NCBI GenBank assembly: GCA_041168165.1
Contig: JBEELK010000075.1
Location: forward strand, 1 to 8,864
Length of the DNA stretch: 8,864 nt
Direction: 5' to 3'
Source: SXPK01 sp041168165
GTDB taxonomy: Bacteria > Planctomycetota > UBA1135 > UBA2386
Of this stretch, positions 1 through 6,497 are shown piece by piece. Within the stretch, counting starts at the first letter, position 1. Each line of letters begins with the position of its first letter. A model generated the notes under the pieces. The model was not told where the DNA came from. It did no database searches and worked only from the letters and a program-made list of their open reading frames with translations. The position numbers and the translations under genes are program-made.

Positions 1-249
1 AAGAAGCTCGCGCACACGATCGACTTGCTCGGCGACAAGACCGAACTGAGCCCGTTGCCGATCGGCATCTGCATCGCGCCCGATGGCGATCGCGCATGGA
101 TTGCGTGCCAGCGCGGTGAGTTTGTCGCGGTCGTCGATCTCTCCACGTTTGCGATGGTCGATCGGTTGCCGATCGGCAAGGGGCCCGACGGCATGGCGTA
201 CGCGCGCTGGATCGAAGACGGCAGCGCTCTGCAGCGCACCGACAAGTAG
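1..249 (+). CDS. C-terminal fragment of a YVTN-family beta-propeller protein (5' end outside window)
   Basis: The reading frame is open from base 1 to the TAG at 247-249 and gives the last 82 residues of a longer protein. It shows one clear propeller blade: an LPIG turn, then IAPDGDRAWIAC, then the strand VAVVDLSTFAMVDRLPIG and the start of another turn, KGPDGMAYA. This alternation of PDG turns with 'V.VVDL.T..V...IP.G' strands is the YVTN/cytochrome-d1-like beta-propeller signature. Such proteins are usually periplasmic or extracellular and act in binding or scaffolding, but blade sequence alone does not predict a ligand. A TTG at 25 could be read as a start, but the frame is open before it and the propeller fold needs more blades, so I treat the gene as truncated by the window edge. 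It ends 38 bp before the oxidoreductase on the same strand, so co-transcription is possible. The family call rests on about one blade. Confidence 0.6.
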   Translation, partial: KKLAHTIDLLGDKTELSPLPIGICIAPDGDRAWIACQRGEFVAVVDLSTFAMVDRLPIGKGPDGMAYARWIEDGSALQRTDK

Positions 250-287
250 CGCAGCGTTCGCAACGAAGCGCGACTATCCTCACGCGA

Positions 288-1793
288 GTGACCGAGCCCA
301 GCGCCAACAGCCCGCAGCAACCACACGCACAGAAGCCCGCCGTCATTTGGCACCGCGTGCCCGAGACGAAGTGGCCGAGCGCGGAAGAAGCGCGCGCTTC
401 GCGTTGGTTCTCGCCAGTGCAACTCGGCCCCGTGGCGGCGCGCACGCGCACGTGGGTTCCTGCGATGGTGCCGTGGCGCGCGAGCGACGACGGGCTCGTG
501 ACGCAGAACGTGCTCGATTGGTATGGCCGCTTCGCCGACGGCAGGCCGGGCGTGCTCGTCGTCGAAGCAACGGGCATCCGCGACGTGCCGAGCGGACCGC
601 TGCTGCGCATCGGGCACGAACGCTTCGTGCCTGGATTGCGCGCGCTTGCGGACACGGTGCATCAACGCAGCGAAGGGCAAACGCGCGTCTTCCTGCAGAT
701 CCTCGACTTCTTGTCGATTCGTCGTCGGCCCGAGCCCAGCAAGTTCTTCGCTCGCTTCCTCGAACTGCGCGACGCACATCGGCAGTTCGCGGCACAACAC
801 GCGGGCCGCGCGTTGTCAGACCAAGAAGCGCGCGATGCGCTCGCTGCGATGCCGCGGCCATTGCTCGAACAAGCGCTCTCGCCGCGCGAGTTGCGCGATC
901 TCGACTTCGGCCAGCGCGAAGAAGTGAACGACGTGCACTTGCCGCACATCCGCGAACTGCCGCGCACGCTGCCATCGCTGTTCGCCGCTGCTGCGCGACG
1001 CGCAAAGGAAGCAGGCTTCGACGGCGTCGAGTTGCACTACGCGCACGCCTACACAATGTCGTCATTCCTCTCGCGCACCAACGTGCGCACCGACGGCTAC
1101 GGCGGCTCGATCGCCGATCGGCAACGACTGCCGCTCGAGGTGTTCGCGGCCGTGCGCAACGCCGTGGGCAAGGACTTCTGCGTCGGCGTGCGATTTCTCG
1201 GCGACGAAGCGATCGCACGCGGCAGCACGATCGAGGACAGCGCGCAGCACGCCGTCGCGTTCGCGCGCGCAGGATTCGACTACGTGTCGATCAGCAAGGG
1301 CGGCAAGTTCGACGACGCAAAGCAACCCAACGTCGGCGACGCCGCGTATCCGTACACCGGCCCATCGGGCCACGAGTGCATGCCGACCGTGCGCAGCGAT
1401 GACCGCGGTCCGTTCTCGCGCAATGTGCATCTCTCGCGCGACATTCGAAGCGCAGTGCGCGCGGCAGGCTTCTCGACTCCCGTCGTCACCGCCGGCGGCA
1501 TCGCGAGCTTCGAGCAAGCAGAGGCGATCCTCGCCAACGGCGACGCGGACATCGTCGCGGCTGCGCGACAGTCGCTCGCGGACCCCGATTGGTTTCGCAA
1601 GGTCGAGCTTGGCCGCGGCTCAGAAGTGCGACGCTGCAAGTTCACCAACTACTGCGAAGGCCTCGACCAGAAGCACAAGGAAGTCACGTGCCAGCTGTGG
1701 GACCGCGACTTCACGGGCGAAGACGGCGCAACCGCAACGCGATCGAACGACGGCAAACGGCGATTGCTCGCGCCGAAGTGGCGCGCGGACTGA
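288..1793 (+). CDS. Old Yellow Enzyme-family NADH:flavin oxidoreductase (FMN TIM barrel), long variant
   Basis: A 501-aa cytoplasmic protein with no signal peptide. It belongs to the FMN-dependent OYE superfamily, which reduces activated C=C bonds using NAD(P)H. Visible family blocks are: an N-terminal FMN-binding strand region at residues 45-65; GFDGVELHYAHAY, with H250 and H253 matching the HxxH/HxxN substrate-binding pair; the FLS..N.RTDGYGGS..DR block after it; and VVTAGGI (G403-G404) with a DIVAAARQSLADPDW block that binds FMN phosphate near the C terminus. The tail carries C450, C456 and C468, resembling the iron-sulfur motif of 2,4-dienoyl-CoA reductase-type members but lacking one cysteine (T453). 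The C-terminal FAD/NAD domain of those enzymes is absent. Residues about 143-215 form an Arg/Glu-rich insertion after the FLQILDF strand, which explains a length well above the usual 350-400 aa for a lone barrel. The GTG start is the first start codon after the upstream stop; no Shine-Dalgarno is visible. The substrate cannot be predicted. Confidence 0.85.
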   Translation: MTEPSANSPQQPHAQKPAVIWHRVPETKWPSAEEARASRWFSPVQLGPVAARTRTWVPAMVPWRASDDGLVTQNVLDWYGRFADGRPGVLVVEATGIRDVPSGPLLRIGHERFVPGLRALADTVHQRSEGQTRVFLQILDFLSIRRRPEPSKFFARFLELRDAHRQFAAQHAGRALSDQEARDALAAMPRPLLEQALSPRELRDLDFGQREEVNDVHLPHIRELPRTLPSLFAAAARRAKEAGFDGVELHYAHAYTMSSFLSRTNVRTDGYGGSIADRQRLPLEVFAAVRNAVGKDFCVGVRFLGDEAIARGSTIEDSAQHAVAFARAGFDYVSISKGGKFDDAKQPNVGDAAYPYTGPSGHECMPTVRSDDRGPFSRNVHLSRDIRSAVRAAGFSTPVVTAGGIASFEQAEAILANGDADIVAAARQSLADPDWFRKVELGRGSEVRRCKFTNYCEGLDQKHKEVTCQLWDRDFTGEDGATATRSNDGKRRLLAPKWRAD

Positions 1794-1802
1794 GTCGCTG
1801 CT

Positions 1803-3110
1803 TCACGCAGCCCAGCGCGGGCCGCCGATGTTCTTGCGCCACAGCCAACGGCTCGCGGCGACGATCCACAGCGCGCCAAACGCAAAGCCGATCATCTCGT
1901 TCTTGAGCAGCGGCAACGACGTCGTGAGCACATCCCACTGCACCGACAGGTCGAAGCGATGCTGCGGCAGGATCAGTCGATGGCCGCCGTTCTGCATCAC
2001 GAGGATGCCGGTGATCCAGTCAAACAACCAACCTGGTGACTGGAAGTTCCAAGGGTCTTCGCCTTCGGGACGCCACGAGAACAAGAAGTAGTTGAGCGCC
2101 GTGAGCAGCGTCAGCGCGATGTATGCCGCGCGACTCCGCCAATCGACGAGGAAGCGCGTCGATGCGAGCACGATCGGCAGGAAGATCAGGTTGCTGTGCC
2201 GATGCACGTCGTAGGCAAAGCAGAACACGCCGCCGAGCCCGAGCAGCATCAACGCCGTGCCCATGCGTTCGCGCTCAGGCCGTTCTTGCCAGAGTTGCCA
2301 CAGCAACACGGTGAGCATCGGGCCGAACTGCAACAGCAAGTGACACGCGGCGAGGAACCAGATCCACACGAAGTGGAACGGCAGGAAGCAGTTCGCGAGG
2401 AAGTAGCCCTCGTCGTACTCCCACGACGCTGCGTGCTTGGCGACGTAGAGGCGGAACAGGTAGTAGCAAAACAGCACGAGCCCAGCGCCGATCGCGTCGT
2501 AGCGACGCAGCGCGCCAACTTCGCGACGCAAGAACCACATCCACGGCAGGAAGAAGGCCGCCATGTCGTGGTTGACGAGGTTGAAGAAGAACAGCGGCCA
2601 GAACACGAAGCCGCGCCGCCGATTGAGCCACCCGAGCAAGAACAGCGAGAAGCTGACGTTGTCGCAGTAGCCGATCATCCCACGCTTGTAGATCTGGATC
2701 GCGCCCGTCAGCGCGATGGCGATCGTGATCAGCATCGCGTCGCGACGCAGCGCGCCGCGCTTCCTGCAAACGAAGAACGCGAGTGCCAACATCACGGCGC
2801 CCGAGACGCGCGTGAAGTCGGTGAAGCTGTCCCCGGTCAATCCGACCAAGTGCGCGAGCAGCGGCGTCAGCATCCGGTGCGGCAGTTGCCCGAGGAATGC
2901 GAACGGCTGCTCGGACATCTCGCGCCACTGGAGACCGAACCCGTGAGGGGTCGCGCGGGCAGGCTCCACCCAGCACGAGACCATCCACGCGAGGATTCCG
3001 CCGGCCGCCGCGAGCAGGGCCTCTTCGAGCCAACCGGGTGGCCTCAGGCGCGACCAGGGGGAAGCGCTCGGCAGGGTTACGGCGCTCCGTTCGTCGACGA
3101 GGTTGGACAT
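1803..3110 (-). CDS. Polytopic inner-membrane protein of unknown function
   Basis: A 435-aa protein with about 10-11 hydrophobic segments, at roughly residues 31-48, 101-115, 125-141, 149-161, 168-195, 205-223, 237-273 (probably two), 284-300, 307-322, 328-345 and 405-423. Polar or charged residues stand out at segment ends: H78-R79 in a HRMLTPLL stretch, D150 in GYCDN, N180-H181-D182 in LVNHD, and D301/H303 in DVHRH. This pattern of short hydrophilic loops with a few buried acids and histidines is loosely like GT-C or EpsG-type polysaccharide membrane enzymes, but I do not recognise a specific family and assign no function. ATG at 3110 is the only possible upstream start, because an in-frame stop lies at 3129-3131 with no start codon between. 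It is divergent from the metallopeptidase and convergent with the oxidoreductase, whose stop lies 9 bp away. No Shine-Dalgarno is visible. Confidence 0.82.
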   Translation of the reverse strand: MSNLVDERSAVTLPSASPWSRLRPPGWLEEALLAAAGGILAWMVSCWVEPARATPHGFGLQWREMSEQPFAFLGQLPHRMLTPLLAHLVGLTGDSFTDFTRVSGAVMLALAFFVCRKRGALRRDAMLITIAIALTGAIQIYKRGMIGYCDNVSFSLFLLGWLNRRRGFVFWPLFFFNLVNHDMAAFFLPWMWFLRREVGALRRYDAIGAGLVLFCYYLFRLYVAKHAASWEYDEGYFLANCFLPFHFVWIWFLAACHLLLQFGPMLTVLLWQLWQERPERERMGTALMLLGLGGVFCFAYDVHRHSNLIFLPIVLASTRFLVDWRSRAAYIALTLLTALNYFLFSWRPEGEDPWNFQSPGWLFDWITGILVMQNGGHRLILPQHRFDLSVQWDVLTTSLPLLKNEMIGFAFGALWIVAASRWLWRKNIGGPRWAA

Positions 3111-3263
3111 GGGTTCGCAGCCCCGCCGTCATGGGAGGGGCGCAGAAGGGTATCCCGTCCGCCGCATCTGGGGCATCCAACTGCGACGTCAGAGCGAAAC
3201 GAATCCCTTGCCAGCGGCAGATCGAAAGCAAGTCAGCCGGTTGTCACACGAGATCTCTCCTGC

Positions 3264-3291
3264 TTGACACGGTGGGCAATCCACCAAGACT
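3264..3291 (+). promoter_or_regulatory. Candidate sigma70-type promoter for the metallopeptidase
   Basis: An exact TTGACA (-35) lies at 3264-3269. The best -10 match at 16-bp spacing is AAGACT at 3286-3291, which keeps the important A at position 2 and T at position 6 but matches only 3 of 6 bases. Transcription would begin near 3298, giving a leader of about 100 nt. The weak -10 makes this tentative. Confidence 0.3.
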
Positions 3292-3297
3292 GACGTT

Positions 3298-3334
3298 CTG
3301 CCCGCTCCGAAATCTGGCCAGATCCTGCCCGCTC
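3298..3334. repeat. 10-bp direct repeats flanking a perfect 12-bp palindrome (possible operator)
   Basis: CTGCCCGCTC occurs exactly at 3298-3307 and again at 3325-3334, a spacing of 27 bp. Between the copies, at 3312-3323, lies ATCTGGCCAGAT, a perfect inverted repeat. The array is just downstream of the predicted transcription start, where a bound regulator could block RNA polymerase. The repeats are seen directly; a protein-binding role is inference. Confidence 0.4.
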
Positions 3335-3350
3335 GACCAGAACCACCACC

Positions 3351-3373
3351 ACGTCGGCATCTAGAGCCGTCGT
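3351..3373 (+). promoter_or_regulatory. Leader hairpin upstream of the metallopeptidase
   Basis: ACGTCGGC (3351-3358) pairs with GCCGTCGT (3366-3373) over seven of eight positions, with one T-T mismatch and a 7-nt loop. The base of the stem lies 26 nt before the ATG at 3400. Those 26 nt contain CCATCCCCCCC and, at 3388-3390, an AGG that is the only Shine-Dalgarno-like triplet. The last gene in the window has a hairpin with the same CGTCGGC core at the same distance. Confidence 0.4.
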
Positions 3374-3399
3374 CCATCCCCCCCATCAGGTCCCCAAGA

Positions 3400-6390
3400 A
3401 TGCGTTTCTCTTCGCTTCTCAGCCTGCTGCTCGCGTCTGTGGCCGTCGCCCAGAACGCAGCGCAGTCGAGTCTCTCCAAGAGCGTTCAGCCCAAGCCCTT
3501 CCCAGCGCTCGAGCAACGTCTCGGCGGCACGTGGCTGGCGCAGTGGCGGCTCGCTACCAACACGCCGCACACGATCTACGGCACCGGCGCCAAGCTGCAG
3601 GACTGGCGCGGCAACTCGATCGAAGAAGCCCGCCGCCATGCGTTGATGGCGCTCGGGCAACACGGGGACTTGCTGGGCCTCGGCGCGTCCGAGTTCCGCG
3701 AGATCATCGGCGCACGCATGGGCCGCACGTGGTCGTTCACGTTCGACCAGTACTTCCGTGGCCTGCCGTGCATCGGCGGCCGCGCCGACGTGCGCATCAA
3801 CATGACGGGCGTGCTCGCGATGCTGGGCAGCAGCGCGTGGCAGATTCCCGCCAACTTCGACACGACGCCGAAGCTCGGCGAAGGCGAAGCTCAGGCTCGC
3901 GCTTGGATCGCGCTCGACCAGACGCCGACGGGCGTGTCGCAACCCGGCAAGCCGCGTGAGAATCGCCTCGTCATCTGGGGCAATGTGCACGCCGAATCGC
4001 AGTCCGACTTCTTCCTCGCGTGGGAAGTGCCGGTCAGCAACGTCGACCAGAACGGCCAAGGCCCGATCGGTCGCTACTACATCGACGCCATGACGGGCGC
4101 GGTCCTCAACTTCGAGAACGACAAGCACGAGTGCGGCTTTGCCAACTGCGGCCTGTCGGACACGGCGAAGCTCGCCAAGGAAGTGAAGGGCACGGACAAC
4201 AGCGCGTTCGTGCAGACGACGGTCACGGTGCAGCGTTGGACGCGCACGGGCAATGACGCGTTTGTCGCGCTCTCCAACGCCGGCGTTCCGGGCATCCTCC
4301 TCAACGTCCCCGGCATCGGCAACGTCACGACGGACAGCAACGGCCAGTTCACGGTCGACATTGCGGCGCCGGTCAACGTGACGATTGGCGCGCTCGACGG
4401 CCGCCACCACAGCACGATCGTCGGCGGCACGTCGCCCGGCGGCACGTTCACGATCACGCCGGGCGTGCCCAACACGATCCAGCTCGGGGCTTCGACCGAC
4501 ACGCCAGAACAGGCCTCGGACGTCACGACCAGCTACTGGATCGACCGGACGAACGAGTTCTGCCGCAGCATCCTCGGCAACAGCACGCAGCTGAACACGT
4601 CGGACGCCATCGTCCCGACGGTCAACATCGCGTCGACGTGCAACGCCTACTACACGGGCAACACGATCAACTTCTATTCGGCCGGCGGCGGCTGCGCGAA
4701 CACTGCGTTCTCGACCGTCATCGCGCACGAATGGGGCCATGGCCTCGATGAGCGCTACGGCGGCATCAGCAACACGGTCGCAGAAGGCGTCAGCGAAGCG
4801 ATCGGCGACTTCATCGGCATGTATCTGGTCGACAGCCCGCTGCTCGGCAGCGGCTTCCAGACGGCCGGTGTCGCGCTGCGTCGCGGCGACAACACGAACG
4901 TCTACCCGTACGCGACCACGTCGCCGCACGGCGCTGGCCAAGTGCTGATGGGCTTCGCGTGGCAGATGCGCCAGAACCTCCGCACCGCGTTCGGCACTCC
5001 GACCGCGCTGCAGATCAGCAACGACGTCATGATCGGCGCGATCGTCGGCAACGCGCCGACGCGTCCGGAATACGTCACGCAGGTGTTCATCGCGGATGAC
5101 GATGACGGCAACCTGCTGAACGGCGTTCCGCACTACACGCAACTCAGCGCGGCGGCGATCACGAAGGCACTGCCTTACCCCGTCAAGCAGACGGTCTCGA
5201 TCACGCACAACACGCTGCAGAACACCGGCGACCGCTACAACTCGCGCGTCGTCCTCGCAACGGCCGCGCCGACGGATGCCGGCACTCTGACGGAACTGCG
5301 CCTCGTCTACTCGGCCGCTGGCGGCGCTTCGGTGTCGCGCGCGATGGTCCCGAGCGGCGGCCTCAACACGTTCCGCGCGATGCTCCCGGGCCTCGCGTCG
5401 GGCCAAGTCAGCTACCACTTCGAAGCGACGAGCACGACGGGCCCGACGCGCTACCCGCTGACCGGCGAACTGACCTACACGGTCAACGCTGGCATCGGTG
5501 GCACGTATGCCGCAGTTGTGACGGAGGGCTTCGAAGCGGCAGGCACGCCCGCTGGCTGGACCACGGGCCGCCTTTCGGCGACGGGCACGGTGGACTGGCA
5601 GTTCGGCACGCCCAACGGCAAGTCGGGCACCTCGACTGGCGTTGCGTGGGCGGATCCGCTCGGCGCACCGACCGGCACGCGCGCCGTTGGCACGGACCTC
5701 GGTGCGGGCACGGCGAACGGCGCCTACCCGAACAACATCGTCGAGTTCGTTCGCTCGGCGACGTTCAACATGACCGGCCGCAGCGGCGTTGTGCTGCGCT
5801 TCAAGCGTTGGCTCTCCGTTGAGGAAGGCATCTACGACAAGGCACAGATCTACTGCAACGGCACGCTGGTTTGGGAAAACGATCCCAACGGCAACCTCGT
5901 CGACACCGCGTGGTCGCAGCAGGAGTACGCGCTGCCGATGGCGGACAACAACCCGTCGGTCCAAGTCGAGTTCCGTTTGACCACGGACACCTCGCTGACG
6001 CTCGGCGGCTGGAACATCGATGACTTCGAGCTCGGCACGCGCAGCGTGCCCGCGTTGCCCGCCGTCATGCAGATGACGCCGGAGCAGAGCAGCGCGAACC
6101 AGCCGGTCACGCTGTCGGTGAACACGAACGGAGCGCCCAAGCTCTTCGTCCTCGTGCTCGGCGACACGGCGGGCCCGACCAGCGCGCCGGGATTCCCGAC
6201 CGCGGCGGTTGGCGGCTCGCTCGACTTCTTCGTCGACTTCACGAACGCGACGGGCAACTACAGCCTGAACTACCCGTCGTTCCCGGGCATGCCTGCGCAG
6301 GGCATCCTGGTCTACTCGCAGGTTCTCGTGTTCGAGCCAGACGGCAGCTACTCGCTGTCGAACCAGTTCAAGAACCTGTTCATTCCGTGA
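3400..6390 (+). CDS. Secreted multidomain gluzincin metallopeptidase (thermolysin/fungalysin, M4/M36-like)
   Basis: A 996-aa exported zinc endopeptidase precursor. Domains in order: signal peptide, residues 1-17 (hydrophobic core, AVA then Q18); fungalysin/thermolysin-type propeptide with a PepSY-like end (YYIDAMTGAV, 226-235), about 35-240, expected to keep the enzyme inactive until cleaved; a small beta-sandwich resembling carboxypeptidase-regulatory domains, about 265-350; and the catalytic domain, about 365-600. The zinc site is HEWGH (H443, E444, H447), with the third ligand probably E466 in EAIGD (D470), spaced as in thermolysin to within one residue; E462 in AEGVS is an alternative. 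H510 in SPHGAGQ may serve catalysis. DDDDGN at 566-571 looks calcium-binding. After this come a fibronectin-like domain (about 605-705), a jelly-roll domain ending GGWNIDDFEL (about 712-878), and a C-terminal module (about 885-996). No C-terminal membrane anchor is seen. The ATG directly precedes the signal peptide. The gene has its own leader, with two hairpins after its stop. The exact peptidase family is uncertain. Confidence 0.9.
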   Translation: MRFSSLLSLLLASVAVAQNAAQSSLSKSVQPKPFPALEQRLGGTWLAQWRLATNTPHTIYGTGAKLQDWRGNSIEEARRHALMALGQHGDLLGLGASEFREIIGARMGRTWSFTFDQYFRGLPCIGGRADVRINMTGVLAMLGSSAWQIPANFDTTPKLGEGEAQARAWIALDQTPTGVSQPGKPRENRLVIWGNVHAESQSDFFLAWEVPVSNVDQNGQGPIGRYYIDAMTGAVLNFENDKHECGFANCGLSDTAKLAKEVKGTDNSAFVQTTVTVQRWTRTGNDAFVALSNAGVPGILLNVPGIGNVTTDSNGQFTVDIAAPVNVTIGALDGRHHSTIVGGTSPGGTFTITPGVPNTIQLGASTDTPEQASDVTTSYWIDRTNEFCRSILGNSTQLNTSDAIVPTVNIASTCNAYYTGNTINFYSAGGGCANTAFSTVIAHEWGHGLDERYGGISNTVAEGVSEAIGDFIGMYLVDSPLLGSGFQTAGVALRRGDNTNVYPYATTSPHGAGQVLMGFAWQMRQNLRTAFGTPTALQISNDVMIGAIVGNAPTRPEYVTQVFIADDDDGNLLNGVPHYTQLSAAAITKALPYPVKQTVSITHNTLQNTGDRYNSRVVLATAAPTDAGTLTELRLVYSAAGGASVSRAMVPSGGLNTFRAMLPGLASGQVSYHFEATSTTGPTRYPLTGELTYTVNAGIGGTYAAVVTEGFEAAGTPAGWTTGRLSATGTVDWQFGTPNGKSGTSTGVAWADPLGAPTGTRAVGTDLGAGTANGAYPNNIVEFVRSATFNMTGRSGVVLRFKRWLSVEEGIYDKAQIYCNGTLVWENDPNGNLVDTAWSQQEYALPMADNNPSVQVEFRLTTDTSLTLGGWNIDDFELGTRSVPALPAVMQMTPEQSSANQPVTLSVNTNGAPKLFVLVLGDTAGPTSAPGFPTAAVGGSLDFFVDFTNATGNYSLNYPSFPGMPAQGILVYSQVLVFEPDGSYSLSNQFKNLFIP

Positions 6391-6394
6391 TGCA

Positions 6395-6429
6395 GCGATC
6401 GTGCGCGCAGAGCGATCTGCGCGCATCGC
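6395..6429 (+). other. First hairpin downstream of the metallopeptidase
   Basis: TGCGCGCAG (6402-6410) pairs perfectly with CTGCGCGCA (6417-6425) around a 6-nt loop. After a 3-nt bulge, GCGA (6395-6398) also pairs with TCGC (6426-6429). It begins 5 nt after the stop codon and lacks a T-rich tail, so it is more likely a 3'-end stabilising or transcription-pausing structure than a terminator alone. Confidence 0.5.
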
Positions 6430-6445
6430 ACGCAGAAACAAGATG

Positions 6446-6480
6446 CGAGGCGCGGTAGAAACCGCGCCTCGTTTCGTTTC
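6446..6480 (+). terminator. Intrinsic (Rho-independent) terminator of the metallopeptidase gene
   Basis: CGAGGCGCGGT (6446-6456) and ACCGCGCCTCG (6461-6471) form a perfect 11-bp GC-rich stem with an AGAA tetraloop. The tail TTTCGTTTC is T-rich on the plus strand only. It lies 56 nt after the peptidase stop codon. It ends only 26 nt before the next start codon, so read-through or a second role in the glycosyltransferase leader is possible. Confidence 0.75.
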
Positions 6481-6497
6481 TGGACCGCACCTTCTTC

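Larger units (their letters stand above)
3111..3399. promoter_or_regulatory. Divergent intergenic region between the membrane protein and metallopeptidase genes
   Basis: This 289-bp gap holds the 5' regions of two divergent genes. The half nearest the metallopeptidase contains a TTGACA box, a palindrome, a pair of direct repeats, and a C-rich leader with a hairpin, each listed separately. On the minus-strand side I saw no convincing promoter: a TTGGAT-like and a GATACC-like hexamer are about 20 bp apart, which is too far. No small gene with plausible codon use is seen. Confidence 0.6.

Noticed and set aside
54..179. Palindromic word TGCCGATCGGCA at 56-67 and 167-178 (GCCGATCGGCA again near 1115-1126)
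   Set aside because: The first two copies encode the repeated LPIG turn of the propeller, and the third encodes an Ala-Asp-Arg-Gln stretch in the oxidoreductase. GATCG-type words are common in this DNA because of its codon use, so no regulatory role is needed.
254..271. Small bulged hairpin between the propeller stop and the oxidoreductase start
   Set aside because: Only 4 plus 3 base pairs with a bulge, a 3-nt loop and no T-tract. It ends 16 nt before the GTG, so it matches neither a terminator nor the 26-nt leader pattern.
83..1402. A 439-codon plus-strand frame overlapping the propeller and oxidoreductase genes
   Set aside because: It gives an Arg/Ala-rich product, as expected for an out-of-frame reading of high-GC DNA, and overlaps a gene with clear OYE motifs.
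3271..3285. GGTGG/CCACC inverted repeat just after the TTGACA box
   Set aside because: A 5-bp arm with a 5-nt loop is expected by chance, and it lies in the promoter spacer without further symmetry.
2196..3293. A 365-codon open frame antisense to the membrane-protein gene
   Set aside because: It is in codon register with the real minus-strand gene, is very rich in Glu, Gln, Arg and Pro, and has no recognisable motif; the opposite strand gives a sound multi-helix membrane protein.
3361..6441. A 1026-codon open frame antisense to the metallopeptidase
   Set aside because: It is in exact codon register with the sense gene, so its lack of stops only means the sense gene avoids TTA, CTA and TCA codons. 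The product is an Arg/Ala/Val/Asp-rich string with no domain or hydrophobic core.
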